Notes: generated by a model from the sequence alone, not told the origin. Counted from the stretch's first letter, positions 45,829-54,446 are shown. The stretch: DNA of 64,000 nt from Pelobacter seleniigenes DSM 18267 (GCF_000711225.1 NZ_JOMG01000001.1:228855-292854); one strand, 5' to 3'. Numbers and translations are program-made.

Positions 45829-46758
45829 CTACACAAACAAGGAACTGACCGATTCCGCATTATGAATGCGCCGGATCGCTTCTGCAAGCAAATGGCTGAC
45901 AGAAAGCATCTCCATCCGATCACATTGCTTCAGTTTATCCGCCGTGGGAATGGTGTCGGTCACAAATACTTTTTTTAATTCACTGCTGGAAATACGGTCC
46001 AACGCAGGCCCGGAAAGGACACCATGGGTGGCGCAGGCGTAAACATCGGTTGCGCCTTTTTCAATCAACGCCTTGGCAGCCGTACAGAGGGTCCCTGCCG
46101 TATCAATCATGTCGTCAATAATAACACAAGGTTTATCCTTGACATCACCGATGATGTGCATCACCTCCGAAACATTCGGTCCACTCCGGCGCTTGTCAAT
46201 AATGGCAAGGCCCGCATCCAACCGTTTGGCAAATGCCCTGGCCCGCTCGGTACCCCCTGCATCCGGAGAAACAACCACCATCTCGCCAAGGTTTTGCCGC
46301 CGGATCTCTTCCAACATGACCGGTGCGGCATACAGATGATCAACCGGGATATCGAAAAACCCCTGGATTTGTCCAGCATGGAGGTCCATTGTCAGCAGTC
46401 GATCAATCCCCGCGACCGACATCAGATCTGCGACAAGCTTTGCCGTAATCGGAGCCCGCGGAGCAACTTTGCGATCCTGCCTGGCATAACCGAAATACGG
46501 GACAACGGCATTGATCCGCGCTGCCGAAGCTCTTTTGAGAGCGTCAACCATGACCAGCAACTCCATCAGGTTGTTGTTGGCCGGAGAGCAGGTGGACTGA
46601 ATGACATAAACATCCCGGCCGCGCACGTTCTCGCCCAACTCCACCATCACTTCGCCGTCGGAGAATGTTCTGACTTTTGCACTCCCCAGAGCAACAGACA
46701 GATGTTGACAGATTGCTTGAGCGAGAGGCTCATTGGAATTGCCGGTAAATATTTTGAT
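45829..46758 (-). CDS. prs: Ribose-phosphate pyrophosphokinase
   Basis: The enzyme makes PRPP from ribose 5-phosphate and ATP. Motifs are the [13 protein letters not shown] opening, [13 protein letters not shown], the ribose-phosphate [19 protein letters not shown] and the PRPP loop [13 protein letters not shown]. The ATG at 46758 gives 309 residues and fits family alignments; an ATG six codons upstream (46776) has AGAAGG too close to it. It lies downstream of the tRNA-Gln genes and supplies PRPP used by HisG among others. Confidence 0.95.
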   Translation of the reverse strand: MKIFTGNSNEPLAQAICQHLSVALGSAKVRTFSDGEVMVELGENVRGRDVYVIQSTCSPANNNLMELLVMVDALKRASAARINAVVPYFGYARQDRKVAPRAPITAKLVADLMSVAGIDRLLTMDLHAGQIQGFFDIPVDHLYAAPVMLEEIRRQNLGEMVVVSPDAGGTERARAFAKRLDAGLAIIDKRRSGPNVSEVMHIIGDVKDKPCVIIDDMIDTAGTLCTAAKALIEKGATDVYACATHGVLSGPALDRISSSELKKVFVTDTIPTADKLKQCDRMEMLSVSHLLAEAIRRIHNAESVSSLFV

Positions 46759-46980
46759 CATACCCACAGATCTCATACCTTCTCTGGTTTTAAATCGGTT
46801 TGCGAATAGTAACGCAACATAAAAAGGCCGGACTGCATTGTTTCATATAGCCGCCCAACCGACGAAAATTTTCAATAACAAACGAACCGCGTCTATCCGG
46901 TCCAACCGGTCGCTCTTCTGCAATCCAGTCAGCGCTCGTTCCGCTTCGAATCCTGGGAAGCAGTTAGGTGCTAGTCCTTG

Positions 46981-47055
46981 TGGCTGGGGCGCCAGGATTC
47001 GAACCTGGGGATGCCGGAATCAGAATCCGGTGCCTTACCGCTTGGCGACGCCCCA
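46981..47055 (-). tRNA. tRNA-Gln (CUG)
   Basis: The 75-base gene reads TGGGGCGTCGCCAAGCGG at the 5' end and includes the encoded CCA. The anticodon loop TTCTGAT gives CUG, the T arm is CCAGG-TTCGAAT-CCTGG, and acceptor TGGGGCG pairs with CGCCCCA. Confidence 0.95.
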
Positions 47056-47156
47056 TCAAACAACTAAAACTTTTATTTTTAAATCTAAGCTTTTCTGATA
47101 CTCAGTCAGCGCTCGCTCCGCTTCGAATCCTGGGAAACAGTAGTTACCAATTATTG

Positions 47157-47177
47157 TGGCTGGGGCGCCAGGATTCG
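47157..47177 (-). pseudogene. Truncated tRNA-Gln 3' end
   Basis: Twenty-one bases identical to the 3' end (CCA, acceptor strand and half T arm) of the adjacent tRNA-Gln genes are followed by unrelated sequence. It cannot make a tRNA and marks the middle copy of the repeat array. Confidence 0.8.
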
Positions 47178-47319
47178 CCCACTCCGTCACCGCCATCCAG
47201 GCGGTTCCTGCGTCGGCTCCCCTGCGCTCGCTGCCGCGGCCATCCCGGCCGCTCTTCTGACATCCAGTCAGCGCTCGCTCCGCTTCGAATCCTGGTGAAA
47301 CAGTAGTTGCCAATTATTG

Positions 47320-47394
47320 TGGCTGGGGCGCCAGGATTCGAACCTGGGAATGCCGGAATCAGAATCCGGTGCCTTACCGCTTGGCGACGCCCCA
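47320..47394 (-). tRNA. tRNA-Gln (CUG), second copy
   Basis: It is almost identical to the copy at 46981, with the same CUG anticodon and encoded CCA; the variable region/T-arm junction has one base difference (ATTCCCAGG against ATCCCCAGG). It is promoter-proximal in the array. Confidence 0.95.
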
Positions 47395-47429
47395 TCAAAC
47401 TTGTTGCCTTAAAAAATTTCCTCTACTTA

Positions 47430-47457
47430 TTTATATGGAGGTCAGAGCCTCACGCAA
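47430..47457 (-). promoter_or_regulatory. Promoter of the tRNA-Gln genes
   Basis: On the minus strand TTGCGT (47457-47452) and TATAAA (47435-47430) are 16 bases apart, placing the start about 29 bases before the tRNA. It lies between ispE and the tRNA, so the tRNAs and prs need not rely on the ispE promoter. Confidence 0.6.
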
Positions 47458-47492
47458 TATAATAAGTAAGAAAAAATACCATCAAGCTGTTT

Positions 47493-48341
47493 TCATAACG
47501 GGCGTACAGGAGAAACAAACCAGTCCGTGTTCTTCGCCAGAACCTCCGCAACCCGACAAGCATCAGGATAATCGGCAAAAACTCCGAAAACCGTTGCCCC
47601 ACTACCGGACATCAAAGTGCCCGCCGCCCCCAACTCTGCCAGTCGCTGCTTCGCCTCTGCCACTACCGGAAACCTCGGCAAAACAACCTGTTCCAGATCA
47701 TTATGCAAAGAATCACACAGACTCTCAAGGGTCCCCGCTGAAAACCTCGGAAGGTTAGCCAGTTCACCCCCTTTTGTCAACCGTAAACTTTGGTAAACAT
47801 CTGCAGTAGATACCGCTATTCCGGGGTTGACCAACACAAAAGAAACCAGCGGAAGCGGTGGAAGAGCCTCCAACTGCACGCCAGTCCCGGTTGCCCAGGC
47901 CGGCCGCGCAAAGATAAAAAATGGCACATCCGAACCCAGCTCTGCTCCCATCTCCCGCAGCTGCATTTCACTATAGCCGATAGCAAGCATTTCATTCAAA
48001 GCAATCAGAACCGCAGCAGCATCCGAGGACCCACCACCCAGACCAGCGGCCACCGGGATCCGCTTAACAATCGAAATTGTCACGCCGACATCAAGACCAG
48101 CCCGCCGCAAAATCAGCCGCGCGGCACGAGCCGCCAGATTCTCCTCCCCCGCAGCCAGTTCCAGACCGGCACAGCAAACAGAAACCCCTCCCGTCGGGCG
48201 CAACTCAACGACAACATCATCACAAAGATCCACCCGCTGCATAGCCATTGCCAGCTCATGATAACCGCTTTTCAAGCGACCGCGAACATGGAGACAAAGA
48301 TTTATTTTTGCCGGAGCATGAAACAGTTTTTTCACTTCCAA
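47493..48341 (-). CDS. ispE: 4-diphosphocytidyl-2-C-methyl-D-erythritol kinase
   Basis: The 282-residue GHMP kinase phosphorylates CDP-methylerythritol in the MEP isoprenoid pathway. It opens with FHAPAKINLCLHVRGRLKSGYHEL, has the ATP loop PVAAGLGGGSSDAAA and the C-terminal GTLMSGSGATVFGVF. It heads the minus-strand housekeeping block and precedes tRNA-Gln and prs, as in related genomes. Confidence 0.94.
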   Translation of the reverse strand: MEVKKLFHAPAKINLCLHVRGRLKSGYHELAMAMQRVDLCDDVVVELRPTGGVSVCCAGLELAAGEENLAARAARLILRRAGLDVGVTISIVKRIPVAAGLGGGSSDAAAVLIALNEMLAIGYSEMQLREMGAELGSDVPFFIFARPAWATGTGVQLEALPPLPLVSFVLVNPGIAVSTADVYQSLRLTKGGELANLPRFSAGTLESLCDSLHNDLEQVVLPRFPVVAEAKQRLAELGAAGTLMSGSGATVFGVFADYPDACRVAEVLAKNTDWFVSPVRPL

Positions 48342-48497
48342 GCGACACCCCCCTCAATAGCAACCCCAATCCAAGACACCTCACGCAAATACAAACAGTT
48401 TTTCATATTTAACCACCCAAAGAAACACATCAAAACCAGAACCAGGTTATATCAATTCAAAAAAGCACCTACAAAGTGGCCGCTTTTAGCCGCAAAT

Positions 48498-48529
48498 TGG
48501 CCAATATTGGCCACACTCCACATATGGAG
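48498..48529. promoter_or_regulatory. Palindromes upstream of the TRAP operon (candidate activator site)
   Basis: TGGCCAATATTGGCCA (48498-48513) is a perfect 16-base palindrome, followed by CTCC-ACATAT-GGAG (48516-48529). The centre is about 105 bases upstream of the -24 element of the sigma-54 promoter, a normal enhancer distance. A DctD-type activator is the natural candidate. Confidence 0.5.
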
Positions 48530-48609
48530 AACCCCTTAAAATGGAGCACACATCCGAGAAACGCCCAACAATACTAGGTCTACGTAAAAAAATAACAGCA
48601 TTATAGATA

Positions 48610-48624
48610 TGGCACAGCATTTGC
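48610..48624 (+). promoter_or_regulatory. Sigma-54 promoter of the TRAP operon
   Basis: TGGCAC-AGCAT-TTGC has GG and GC exactly ten bases apart and matches the -24/-12 consensus (TGGCAC-N5-TTGC) fully. Transcription would start near 48636, about 66 bases before the first gene. Confidence 0.8.
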
Positions 48625-48701
48625 CAGTAACGTTATAATATCGACAAAAACAGCTTTTCTAAAAAATACAAAAACAACCATTTGCGAGACTTTTTAAAAC
48701 A

Positions 48702-49622
48702 ATGGACAAGCTTTTGATATTTTTCATTCTGCTCGTGCTGGCCACTTCCGTACAGGCCGCCCAGCCCATCCAGATAACCATCAGCACCATGACAGAGGCC
48801 TCTTCAACCAAAGCGACGGTGACGGCTTATCTGCAAAAGCTACTGGAAGAAAGATCAAACAAACGGATTCAGGTCCACTTAATCAATAATCCCGCTCTGA
48901 CCGCCGATCAGCTGGTGCAGTCCCTGCAGACGACTGAAACCCAACTGGCCATCCCGGAGATCAACAAACTGCATGATCAGGCAGTGGCGTTAAAAGCCCT
49001 AGAGCTACCATTCCTTTATCGCAGTCGGCAACACCTTCACCAAATTATCGATAGTAATATCGGGACACAGCTGTTGTCCAGCTTAGAGCAAAACAACCTG
49101 AAGTTTCTCGGCATCTGGGACGAAGGACCTGAGCAGATTGCCGGAAATCGCGAGCTGCCGGCGGATTCGACCTTGTTTTTCTCTGACCCCGCTGAAAAAT
49201 GCTGCCTCACCAGTCAGCGCCGGTCACCGGAAGCCGGGCATCAAGTTTCCGGTAGTTGGCAGGAATTGACCCTCGGCGAAATCGAAAGCGCAATCAGCAG
49301 ACAGGCTTTTTCAGACATTACCCTGACCAATCACCGGCTATCCGGACATGCTTTATTGGTGCAACGCAGCTTCTGGAACGGCCTGCCGGAAGATTTAAAA
49401 ATCATCATCCAGGAGGCCGTTGTCAATGCAACGGAATACGCCACGGAAATGGCAGACAAAGCCGATCAGGATGCCTATGCCAAACTCCGGCAGCAGGACC
49501 GGATCAATATCCATCCGGTCGGCAAAGACTCTCGCAAGCTTTGGCAGAAAAAAGTTTTGCAATACATCGCAGAATGCTGCGGTCCGACCGATACAAACTT
49601 GCTCTACCAGGCTGTCTACTGA
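48702..49622 (+). CDS. Diverged TRAP solute-binding-like protein (DctP paralogue)
   Basis: The 306-residue precursor has a signal peptide ending at VQAA (about residue 20) and a weak DctP-like fold, with the LELPFLYRSRQHLHQII, LKFLGIWDEGPEQI and SFWNGLPEDLKIIIQEAV segments lining up with the intact DctP that follows. The central block in which DctP proteins carry GKKFRI and its carboxylate-binding arginine is replaced by DSTLFFSDPAEKCCL, and about 50 residues are missing there. It probably does not bind the usual ligand; it may have become a regulatory or accessory subunit. It is the first gene behind the sigma-54 promoter. Confidence 0.7.
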   Translation: MDKLLIFFILLVLATSVQAAQPIQITISTMTEASSTKATVTAYLQKLLEERSNKRIQVHLINNPALTADQLVQSLQTTETQLAIPEINKLHDQAVALKALELPFLYRSRQHLHQIIDSNIGTQLLSSLEQNNLKFLGIWDEGPEQIAGNRELPADSTLFFSDPAEKCCLTSQRRSPEAGHQVSGSWQELTLGEIESAISRQAFSDITLTNHRLSGHALLVQRSFWNGLPEDLKIIIQEAVVNATEYATEMADKADQDAYAKLRQQDRINIHPVGKDSRKLWQKKVLQYIAECCGPTDTNLLYQAVY

Positions 49623-49681
49623 GCCAGGGAGGCGTTTTCCCGGACCGGCATTCCAGGTCGTCGAAACCACTTATGTTTCCC

Positions 49682-49702
49682 ATGTCACCATGGTGGTGAC
49701 AT
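49682..49702 (+). promoter_or_regulatory. Intercistronic hairpin before dctP
   Basis: ATGTCACCA (49682-49690) and TGGTGACAT (49694-49702) form a perfect nine-base-pair stem with a three-base loop and no T-run. It could protect or separate the dctP part of the transcript. Confidence 0.5.
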
Positions 49703-49734
49703 TGCACACTTAACCGATTAAAGAGGAGAGCAAG

Positions 49735-50727
49735 ATGAAAAAAAGTCAACTGGTACTGGTAAGTCTGTTGGTTGCAGTCGCCTTTGTTGCGACAGCAACG
49801 CTCGCTTCGGCCGCACCGATCGTCATTAAATTCTCCCACGTTGTCGCCGAGAATACCCCAAAAGGACAAATGGCCAACAAATTCAAGGAGCTGGTGGAAA
49901 AACGTTTGCCCGGAAAAGTCGTTGTTGAGGTTTTCCCCAACTCCCAGCTGTTTGGCGATGACAATGTTCTTGAAGCCATGTTGCTCGGAGACGTTCAACT
50001 GGCAGCGCCGGCCCTTTCCAAGTTTGAAAAATACACCAGTTCCCTGCAAATCTTCGACCTGCCGTTCCTGTTCAAAGACATGGCCGCGGTTGAGCGCTTC
50101 CAGCAAAGTGAAGATGGTCAGAAAATGCTTTCTTCGATGAAAAAAAAGGGCCTGATCGGACTAGGTTACCTGCATAACGGTCTCAAGCAGCTGTCCTCCA
50201 GCAGTCCGTTGCGGGTTCCGGCCGATGCCGCCGGCAAAAAGTTCCGTATCATGACCTCCGACGTCCTGGCTGCCCAGTTCGAAGCGGTCGATGCAATGCC
50301 GTTGAAGAAGCCGTTCTCGGAAGTGTTCACCCTGCTGCAGACCAAAGCCATTGATGGCCAGGAAAACACCTGGTCCAATATTTATTCCAAGAAATTCTAT
50401 GAAGTTCAGCCCTATATCACCGAGTCCAATCACGGCGTTCTCGATTACCTGGTCGTGACTTCGAGCGAATTCTGGATGGGTCTGCCTGACGACATCCGTG
50501 CAGAAGTCAAAAAATCCCTCGACGAGGCAATCGCTTTCGGCAACGACGTCTCCGAGAAGAAAGCCATTGAAGATCGCCAGAAAATCATCGACTCCAAGCG
50601 CTCGGAAGTTATCGAACTGACCGATGCCGAGCGTCAGCAGTGGGTCGAAGCCATGAAGCCGGTCTGGAAACAATTCGAAAACGCCATTGGCAAAGATTAT
50701 ATCGAAGCCGCCGCGGCTTCCAACTAA
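49735..50727 (+). CDS. dctP: TRAP transporter solute-binding protein DctP
   Basis: The 330-residue precursor has a signal peptide to about residue 26 (LASAA) and a full DctP fold: IKFSHVVAENTPKGQMANKF, LQIFDLPFLFKD, the ligand-arginine region GKKFRIMTSDV, and KAIDGQENTWSNI. These features are typical of C4-dicarboxylate receptors, although the exact ligand cannot be fixed. GAGGAGAGCAAG precedes the ATG. It binds substrate in the periplasm for DctQM. Confidence 0.92.
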   Translation: MKKSQLVLVSLLVAVAFVATATLASAAPIVIKFSHVVAENTPKGQMANKFKELVEKRLPGKVVVEVFPNSQLFGDDNVLEAMLLGDVQLAAPALSKFEKYTSSLQIFDLPFLFKDMAAVERFQQSEDGQKMLSSMKKKGLIGLGYLHNGLKQLSSSSPLRVPADAAGKKFRIMTSDVLAAQFEAVDAMPLKKPFSEVFTLLQTKAIDGQENTWSNIYSKKFYEVQPYITESNHGVLDYLVVTSSEFWMGLPDDIRAEVKKSLDEAIAFGNDVSEKKAIEDRQKIIDSKRSEVIELTDAERQQWVEAMKPVWKQFENAIGKDYIEAAAASN

Positions 50728-50740
50728 ACCGTAGCTCGCT

Positions 50741-50768
50741 TCACGGGCCTCACTCATGAGGCCCGTGA
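50741..50768 (+). terminator. Intercistronic hairpin/attenuator between dctP and dctQ
   Basis: A perfect 12-base-pair stem (50741-50752 with 50757-50768) with loop CTCA is followed by a T-rich stretch (TTGTTTATTT). Partial termination here would give excess binding protein over permease. Confidence 0.7.
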
Positions 50769-50797
50769 TTGTTTATTTAATTTGATGAGGTCTGACT

Positions 50798-51355
50798 ATG
50801 TTCTACCGGATAATCAACAGTCTGGAAGAGTCGATCATTGCTCTGCTTCTGGCCGCCATGACCTTGCTGGTTTTCGTGGAAGTCGTGCTCCGTTTCGGCT
50901 TCGGCCAAGGACTGATGTGGGCCCAGGAGTTAACCCTGCACCTCTCTGCCTGGATGGTGCTGTTCGGCGCCTCCTACGGCATCAAGGTCGGTTCCCATAT
51001 CGGCGTTGACGCTTTGGTCAAAGTGCTGCCGTTAACCGCCCGCAGGATCGTCAGCGGAATCGCGGTGCTGGCCTGCCTGACCTACTGCGGCCTGTTTTCA
51101 AAGGGGGCCTGGGTCTATCTCGCCAAAATGTACAAAATCGGAATTGAATTGGATGACATGCCTGTTCCCAAGTGGATAGCCCACAGCATTTTGTTGATCG
51201 GGATGATCCTGATGGCCATCCGCCTGATCATCCTGCTTTGGGCCATCATCACCGGCAAGGCCGACGGCTTCAACCTTGCGGATGAGGCCAAGGAAAGCAT
51301 GCATTTGATCCAGCAAGCAAAAGCTGAAGCAGACAACGGAGGTGACCCGGCATGA
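50798..51355 (+). CDS. dctQ: TRAP transporter small permease DctQ
   Basis: The 185-residue protein has four membrane helices and the DctQ pattern: SLEESIIALLLAAMTLLVFVE, GLMWAQELTLHLSAWMVLFGASYGIK and HIGVDAL. It pairs with DctM in the membrane. It overlaps dctM by four bases (ATGA). Confidence 0.92.
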   Translation: MFYRIINSLEESIIALLLAAMTLLVFVEVVLRFGFGQGLMWAQELTLHLSAWMVLFGASYGIKVGSHIGVDALVKVLPLTARRIVSGIAVLACLTYCGLFSKGAWVYLAKMYKIGIELDDMPVPKWIAHSILLIGMILMAIRLIILLWAIITGKADGFNLADEAKESMHLIQQAKAEADNGGDPA

Positions 51356-52752
51356 CGACTGCAGCCCTGTTTATTATCCTTCTGCTTTGCCTGCTCATGG
51401 GCATGCCGATCGCTTTTGCACTGGGACTCTCCAGTATTACCACGATCCTGATTTTTTCCAACGACTCACTGGCGTCCATCGCCTTGAAACTGTTTTCGGC
51501 GGAGGCCGGCCACTATACCCTGTTGGCCATCCCGTTTTTCATCCTCTCGTCGACCTTCCTGTCCACCGGCGGCGTCGCCACCAGGATCATTAACTTTGCC
51601 ATCGACTGCGTCGGCTGGATTCGCGGCGGATTGGCCATGGCCTCGGTCCTGGCCTGCATGATCTTTGCCGCGGTTTCCGGGTCGTCTCCGGCAACGGTCG
51701 CCGCCATTGGCTCCATCGTCATCGTCGGCATGGTTAAAGCCGGCTATCCCGAAGAACTGGCGGCCGGGGTCATCACCAACGCCGGCACCTTGGGCATCCT
51801 GATTCCGCCGTCCATTGTCATGCTGGTCTATGCCGCGGCAACGGAAGAATCGGCGGCGCGACTGTTTATGGCGGGTTTTTTACCCGGCCTGATGATGGGC
51901 TCGATGCTGATGGCGGTTATTTACGTCGTTGCCCGCGTCAAAGGGCTTCCCGCGCAACCCTGGGTGGGCTTTAAAAGCCTGGTACAATCGAGTATCAGCG
52001 CCGGCTGGGGCCTGATGCTGATCGTTATCGTGCTCGGTTCGATCTACGGCGGCATCGCCAGCCCAACCGAAGCGGCGGCCGTCTCGGCGGTCTATGCCTA
52101 TTTCATCGCCATTTTCATCTATCGCGACATGGGGCCGCTGAAGGGAATCCCCTGGCGCCAGAGCAAGGATGAATCTATTGGCAAAATTGCTGCCCGCAAC
52201 CTCACTCTGTGCCTGCTGGCCATCCCCAAATCCGTGGTCCATTCGGATACCCATAAGGTTTTTCGGGACGCCTCCAAGGTGTCGATCATGTTGCTGTTCA
52301 TCATCGGCAACGCCATGCTCTTCGCCCATGTCCTGACCACGGAACGGATTCCTCATCACCTGGCGGAAATCATCGTCGGTTGGGGATTGCCGGCCTGGGG
52401 CTTCCTGATTGTGGTCAATATCCTGTTGCTGATCGCCGGAAACTTCATGGAACCTTCGGCAATCCTGCTGATCATGGCGCCGATCCTGTTCCCCATCGCG
52501 GTCAAATTGGGAATCGACCCGATTCACCTGGGCGTCATCATGGTGGTCAACATGGAGATCGGCATGATCACCCCGCCGGTCGGTCTCAACCTGTTCGTCA
52601 CCGCCGGGATCACTGGCCACAGCATCACCTGGGTCCTCAAGGCGGCCCTGCCCTGGTTGCTGATCCTGCTGGTGTTCCTGATCCTGATCACCTATATCCC
52701 GCAGATTTCGCTGTTCCTGCCGGAGTATATCGACTATCTCAAAGGGTACTGA
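51352..52752 (+). CDS. dctM: TRAP transporter large permease DctM
   Basis: The 466-residue protein has about 12-13 membrane segments and family motifs GMPIAFALGLSS, FAAVSGSSPATVAAIGSIV, GTLGILIPPSIVMLVYA and MITPPVGLNLFVTAGI. It forms the Na+-coupled channel of the TRAP importer. It closes the operon and is followed by two hairpins, the second a strong terminator. Confidence 0.94.
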   Translation: MTTAALFIILLLCLLMGMPIAFALGLSSITTILIFSNDSLASIALKLFSAEAGHYTLLAIPFFILSSTFLSTGGVATRIINFAIDCVGWIRGGLAMASVLACMIFAAVSGSSPATVAAIGSIVIVGMVKAGYPEELAAGVITNAGTLGILIPPSIVMLVYAAATEESAARLFMAGFLPGLMMGSMLMAVIYVVARVKGLPAQPWVGFKSLVQSSISAGWGLMLIVIVLGSIYGGIASPTEAAAVSAVYAYFIAIFIYRDMGPLKGIPWRQSKDESIGKIAARNLTLCLLAIPKSVVHSDTHKVFRDASKVSIMLLFIIGNAMLFAHVLTTERIPHHLAEIIVGWGLPAWGFLIVVNILLLIAGNFMEPSAILLIMAPILFPIAVKLGIDPIHLGVIMVVNMEIGMITPPVGLNLFVTAGITGHSITWVLKAALPWLLILLVFLILITYIPQISLFLPEYIDYLKGY

Positions 52753-52762
52753 TCGCTATCAT

Positions 52763-52790
52763 TAGCGGGCTGTTGAAAAACAGCCCGCTA
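52763..52790 (+). repeat. Perfect 12-base-pair hairpin with GAAA loop
   Basis: TAGCGGGCTGTT and AACAGCCCGCTA enclose GAAA directly after dctM. There is no T-run. The core (CTGTTGAAAAAC) equals the end of the MITE-like element at 14263, so the two may be related. Confidence 0.5.
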
Positions 52791-52865
52791 CACCCATAGC
52801 TGCACATGTTCAACAACCCGGTAGCGTCAGCTTCCAGAATGACATCACCGTAACCATTTCATCAA

Positions 52866-52889
52866 GGGTGCCGAAAGGCACCCTTTTTT
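52866..52889 (+). terminator. Intrinsic terminator of the TRAP operon
   Basis: GGGTGCC-GAAA-GGCACCC followed by six Ts is a classical terminator, 114 bases past dctM. Confidence 0.92.
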
Positions 52890-52907
52890 CAGGCAACAAG
52901 GGCGGAG

Positions 52908-53342
52908 CTACTCTTTTGGAATCACCAGGGGCTGCCCTTCCCCGCCCATGAAGACGGCTAGAATCCTGACTTCATCCGAACCGATATTATGTCCCTGGTG
53001 GAATTCCGTCATCGCTTCCATAAAATTGTCCCCGCTGTGATAAATCCGTTTTCCGGCCGGTCCGTAATCCAGTTCCAGATCGCCGGCCAAAAGATAAGCA
53101 TACAAGGGAACACCGTGCCGGTGCCAAACGGTTCTTTCACCGGGTTCCAAGACCACAACCATGGCCTTGATCCTGGCTTGTCCTCCGCCGGGATAAAGAA
53201 TGTCTTCCCCGATCACCGTCTGGCTGGTATCAAGCAGGGTTTTGGTCGTTTTGTAGTCAGGAGAGGCGGCTCCAAAAACAACAGTTTGAAATAACAACCC
53301 CACGAGCACAAGACAGACAATGGTTCGAATAGAAAATCTCAT
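52908..53342 (-). CDS. Secreted cupin-domain protein
   Basis: The 144-residue precursor has a signal peptide to about residue 25 and a single cupin barrel. Motif 1 includes the RTVWHRHGVPLYAYLLAGDLEL segment with its histidines; motif 2 includes FHQGHNIG. These residues could bind a metal. Function is unknown; such secreted cupins are often sensors or isomerases. The ATG at 53342 follows AAAGGATTCGCC. It is transcribed toward the TRAP terminator. Confidence 0.75.
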   Translation of the reverse strand: MRFSIRTIVCLVLVGLLFQTVVFGAASPDYKTTKTLLDTSQTVIGEDILYPGGGQARIKAMVVVLEPGERTVWHRHGVPLYAYLLAGDLELDYGPAGKRIYHSGDNFMEAMTEFHQGHNIGSDEVRILAVFMGGEGQPLVIPKE

Positions 53343-53435
53343 GGCGAATCCTTTCAAGCAGATATGAAAAATGCACGTTCCATTGGAATAAAACCCGCCG
53401 CCGGAGCAGGAGAGAGAACAAACAATCCATGGTGG

Positions 53436-54332
53436 TTACGGCAAACTCAGGAACAGTTCCTTATCGGCTTCGATCTGGCCGACAATAAAATCGATGGTCG
53501 TCCTGACCCGGGCCAATTGTCGGGAATCGGGATTGACCTGCAACCAGAAACCCCGCTGAATGCTGTACTCGGGCAGGACCGGCACCACCTCCTTTTGGCC
53601 ATGGGCAAGAAAGTACGGGATCGCACCGATACCACCATCGGCGAGCAGCGCGTTGACCTGAGCCAGCATGGTGGAACTGCGAAAATTGGTGGTCAGTCCC
53701 GGGGCGACTTCAGTCCAGAAGCTCAAATCCTGATCAAAAAGCAGATCATCGATATAACCGATCAGGCGGTGCTCATGCAGGTCCTCCCTTTTGGTGATCG
53801 GTTTGCTCTCAGCCAGGTAATTTTGCGAGGCAAACAGACCGAATCGGTAATTGGTCAGCTTGCGGACAATCAGATTGCCAACGGTCGGCTTTCTGACCGT
53901 AATGGAAATATCGATTTCACGCTTGGCCAGACTGTAATACATGGGCACGGCGATCAATTCGATGGCCAGCGAGGGATGACGACTCTGGAACCTGCTCAGC
54001 CGCGAAGCCAGATAGCTGTTGCCGATCCCGTCCGGAGCGCCGATCCGCACCGCCCCGGCCAGTTGGTTATCCTTTCCCGAAACTGACTCCTCCAGCCTGA
54101 TGACCGTACTCTCCAGTTGCTCGGCATAGGGCAGCAGCAGTTCTCCTGCGGGAGTCAGCCTGCACCCCTTTTCGGTCCGCTGGAACAGGAGGGTGTGGAG
54201 AGATTCCTCCAGGGCGGTGATCCGCCGGGCCACCGTACTATGAGTCACTTTCAATTCATTGGCTGCGGCCACAAAAGAATTGGTGCGACTCAGGGCCAGA
54301 AAATACCTCATATCGTCCCAGTTTTGATTCAT
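53436..54332 (-). CDS. LysR-family transcriptional regulator
   Basis: The 298-residue protein has an N-terminal winged helix-turn-helix (MRYFLALSRTNSFVAAANEL, VTHSTVARRITALE) and a LysR substrate-binding domain. The ATG at 54332 follows GGGGGTCGAT; the frame extends further upstream without homology. It is divergent from a 63-residue protein, with a symmetric LysR-type box between them, so that gene is its likely target. The cupin downstream may be co-transcribed. The co-inducer is unknown. Confidence 0.88.
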   Translation of the reverse strand: MNQNWDDMRYFLALSRTNSFVAAANELKVTHSTVARRITALEESLHTLLFQRTEKGCRLTPAGELLLPYAEQLESTVIRLEESVSGKDNQLAGAVRIGAPDGIGNSYLASRLSRFQSRHPSLAIELIAVPMYYSLAKREIDISITVRKPTVGNLIVRKLTNYRFGLFASQNYLAESKPITKREDLHEHRLIGYIDDLLFDQDLSFWTEVAPGLTTNFRSSTMLAQVNALLADGGIGAIPYFLAHGQKEVVPVLPEYSIQRGFWLQVNPDSRQLARVRTTIDFIVGQIEADKELFLSLP

Positions 54333-54428
54333 ATCGACCCCCGGCTCCCCTCCAATATGAACAATCCCTGCGGCTGAACATAAATGCACAGCACGTGACC
54401 TCTTTTTCCTGTTCCTGACGAATAATAC

Positions 54429-54446
54429 TTATTCTAAATTGAATAA
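54429..54446. promoter_or_regulatory. LysR-type box (ATTC-N6-GAAT)
   Basis: TTATTC-TAAATT-GAATAA is an 18-base interrupted palindrome containing the T-N11-A arrangement of LysR sites. It lies 97 bases from the LysR start codon and 52 bases from that of the small divergent gene. Confidence 0.55.

Larger units (their letters stand above)
46926..47341. repeat. Three-copy repeat array containing tRNA-Gln ends
   Basis: Three copies (starting at 46926, 47103 and 47265) share CAGTCAGCGCTCG followed by (C/T)TCCGCTTCGAATCCTGG, a variable 25-30 bases, and then the 3' end of tRNA-Gln (TGGCTGGGGCGCCAGGATTCG). The first and third run into complete tRNA genes. The second stops after 21 tRNA bases (47157-47177). 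The pattern suggests tandem duplication of a tRNA plus downstream flank, with one copy later damaged. Confidence 0.75.

Noticed and set aside
46926..47341. Possible CRISPR array from the direct repeats near tRNA-Gln
   Set aside because: Only three long, tRNA-derived copies with no regular spacers and no cas genes.
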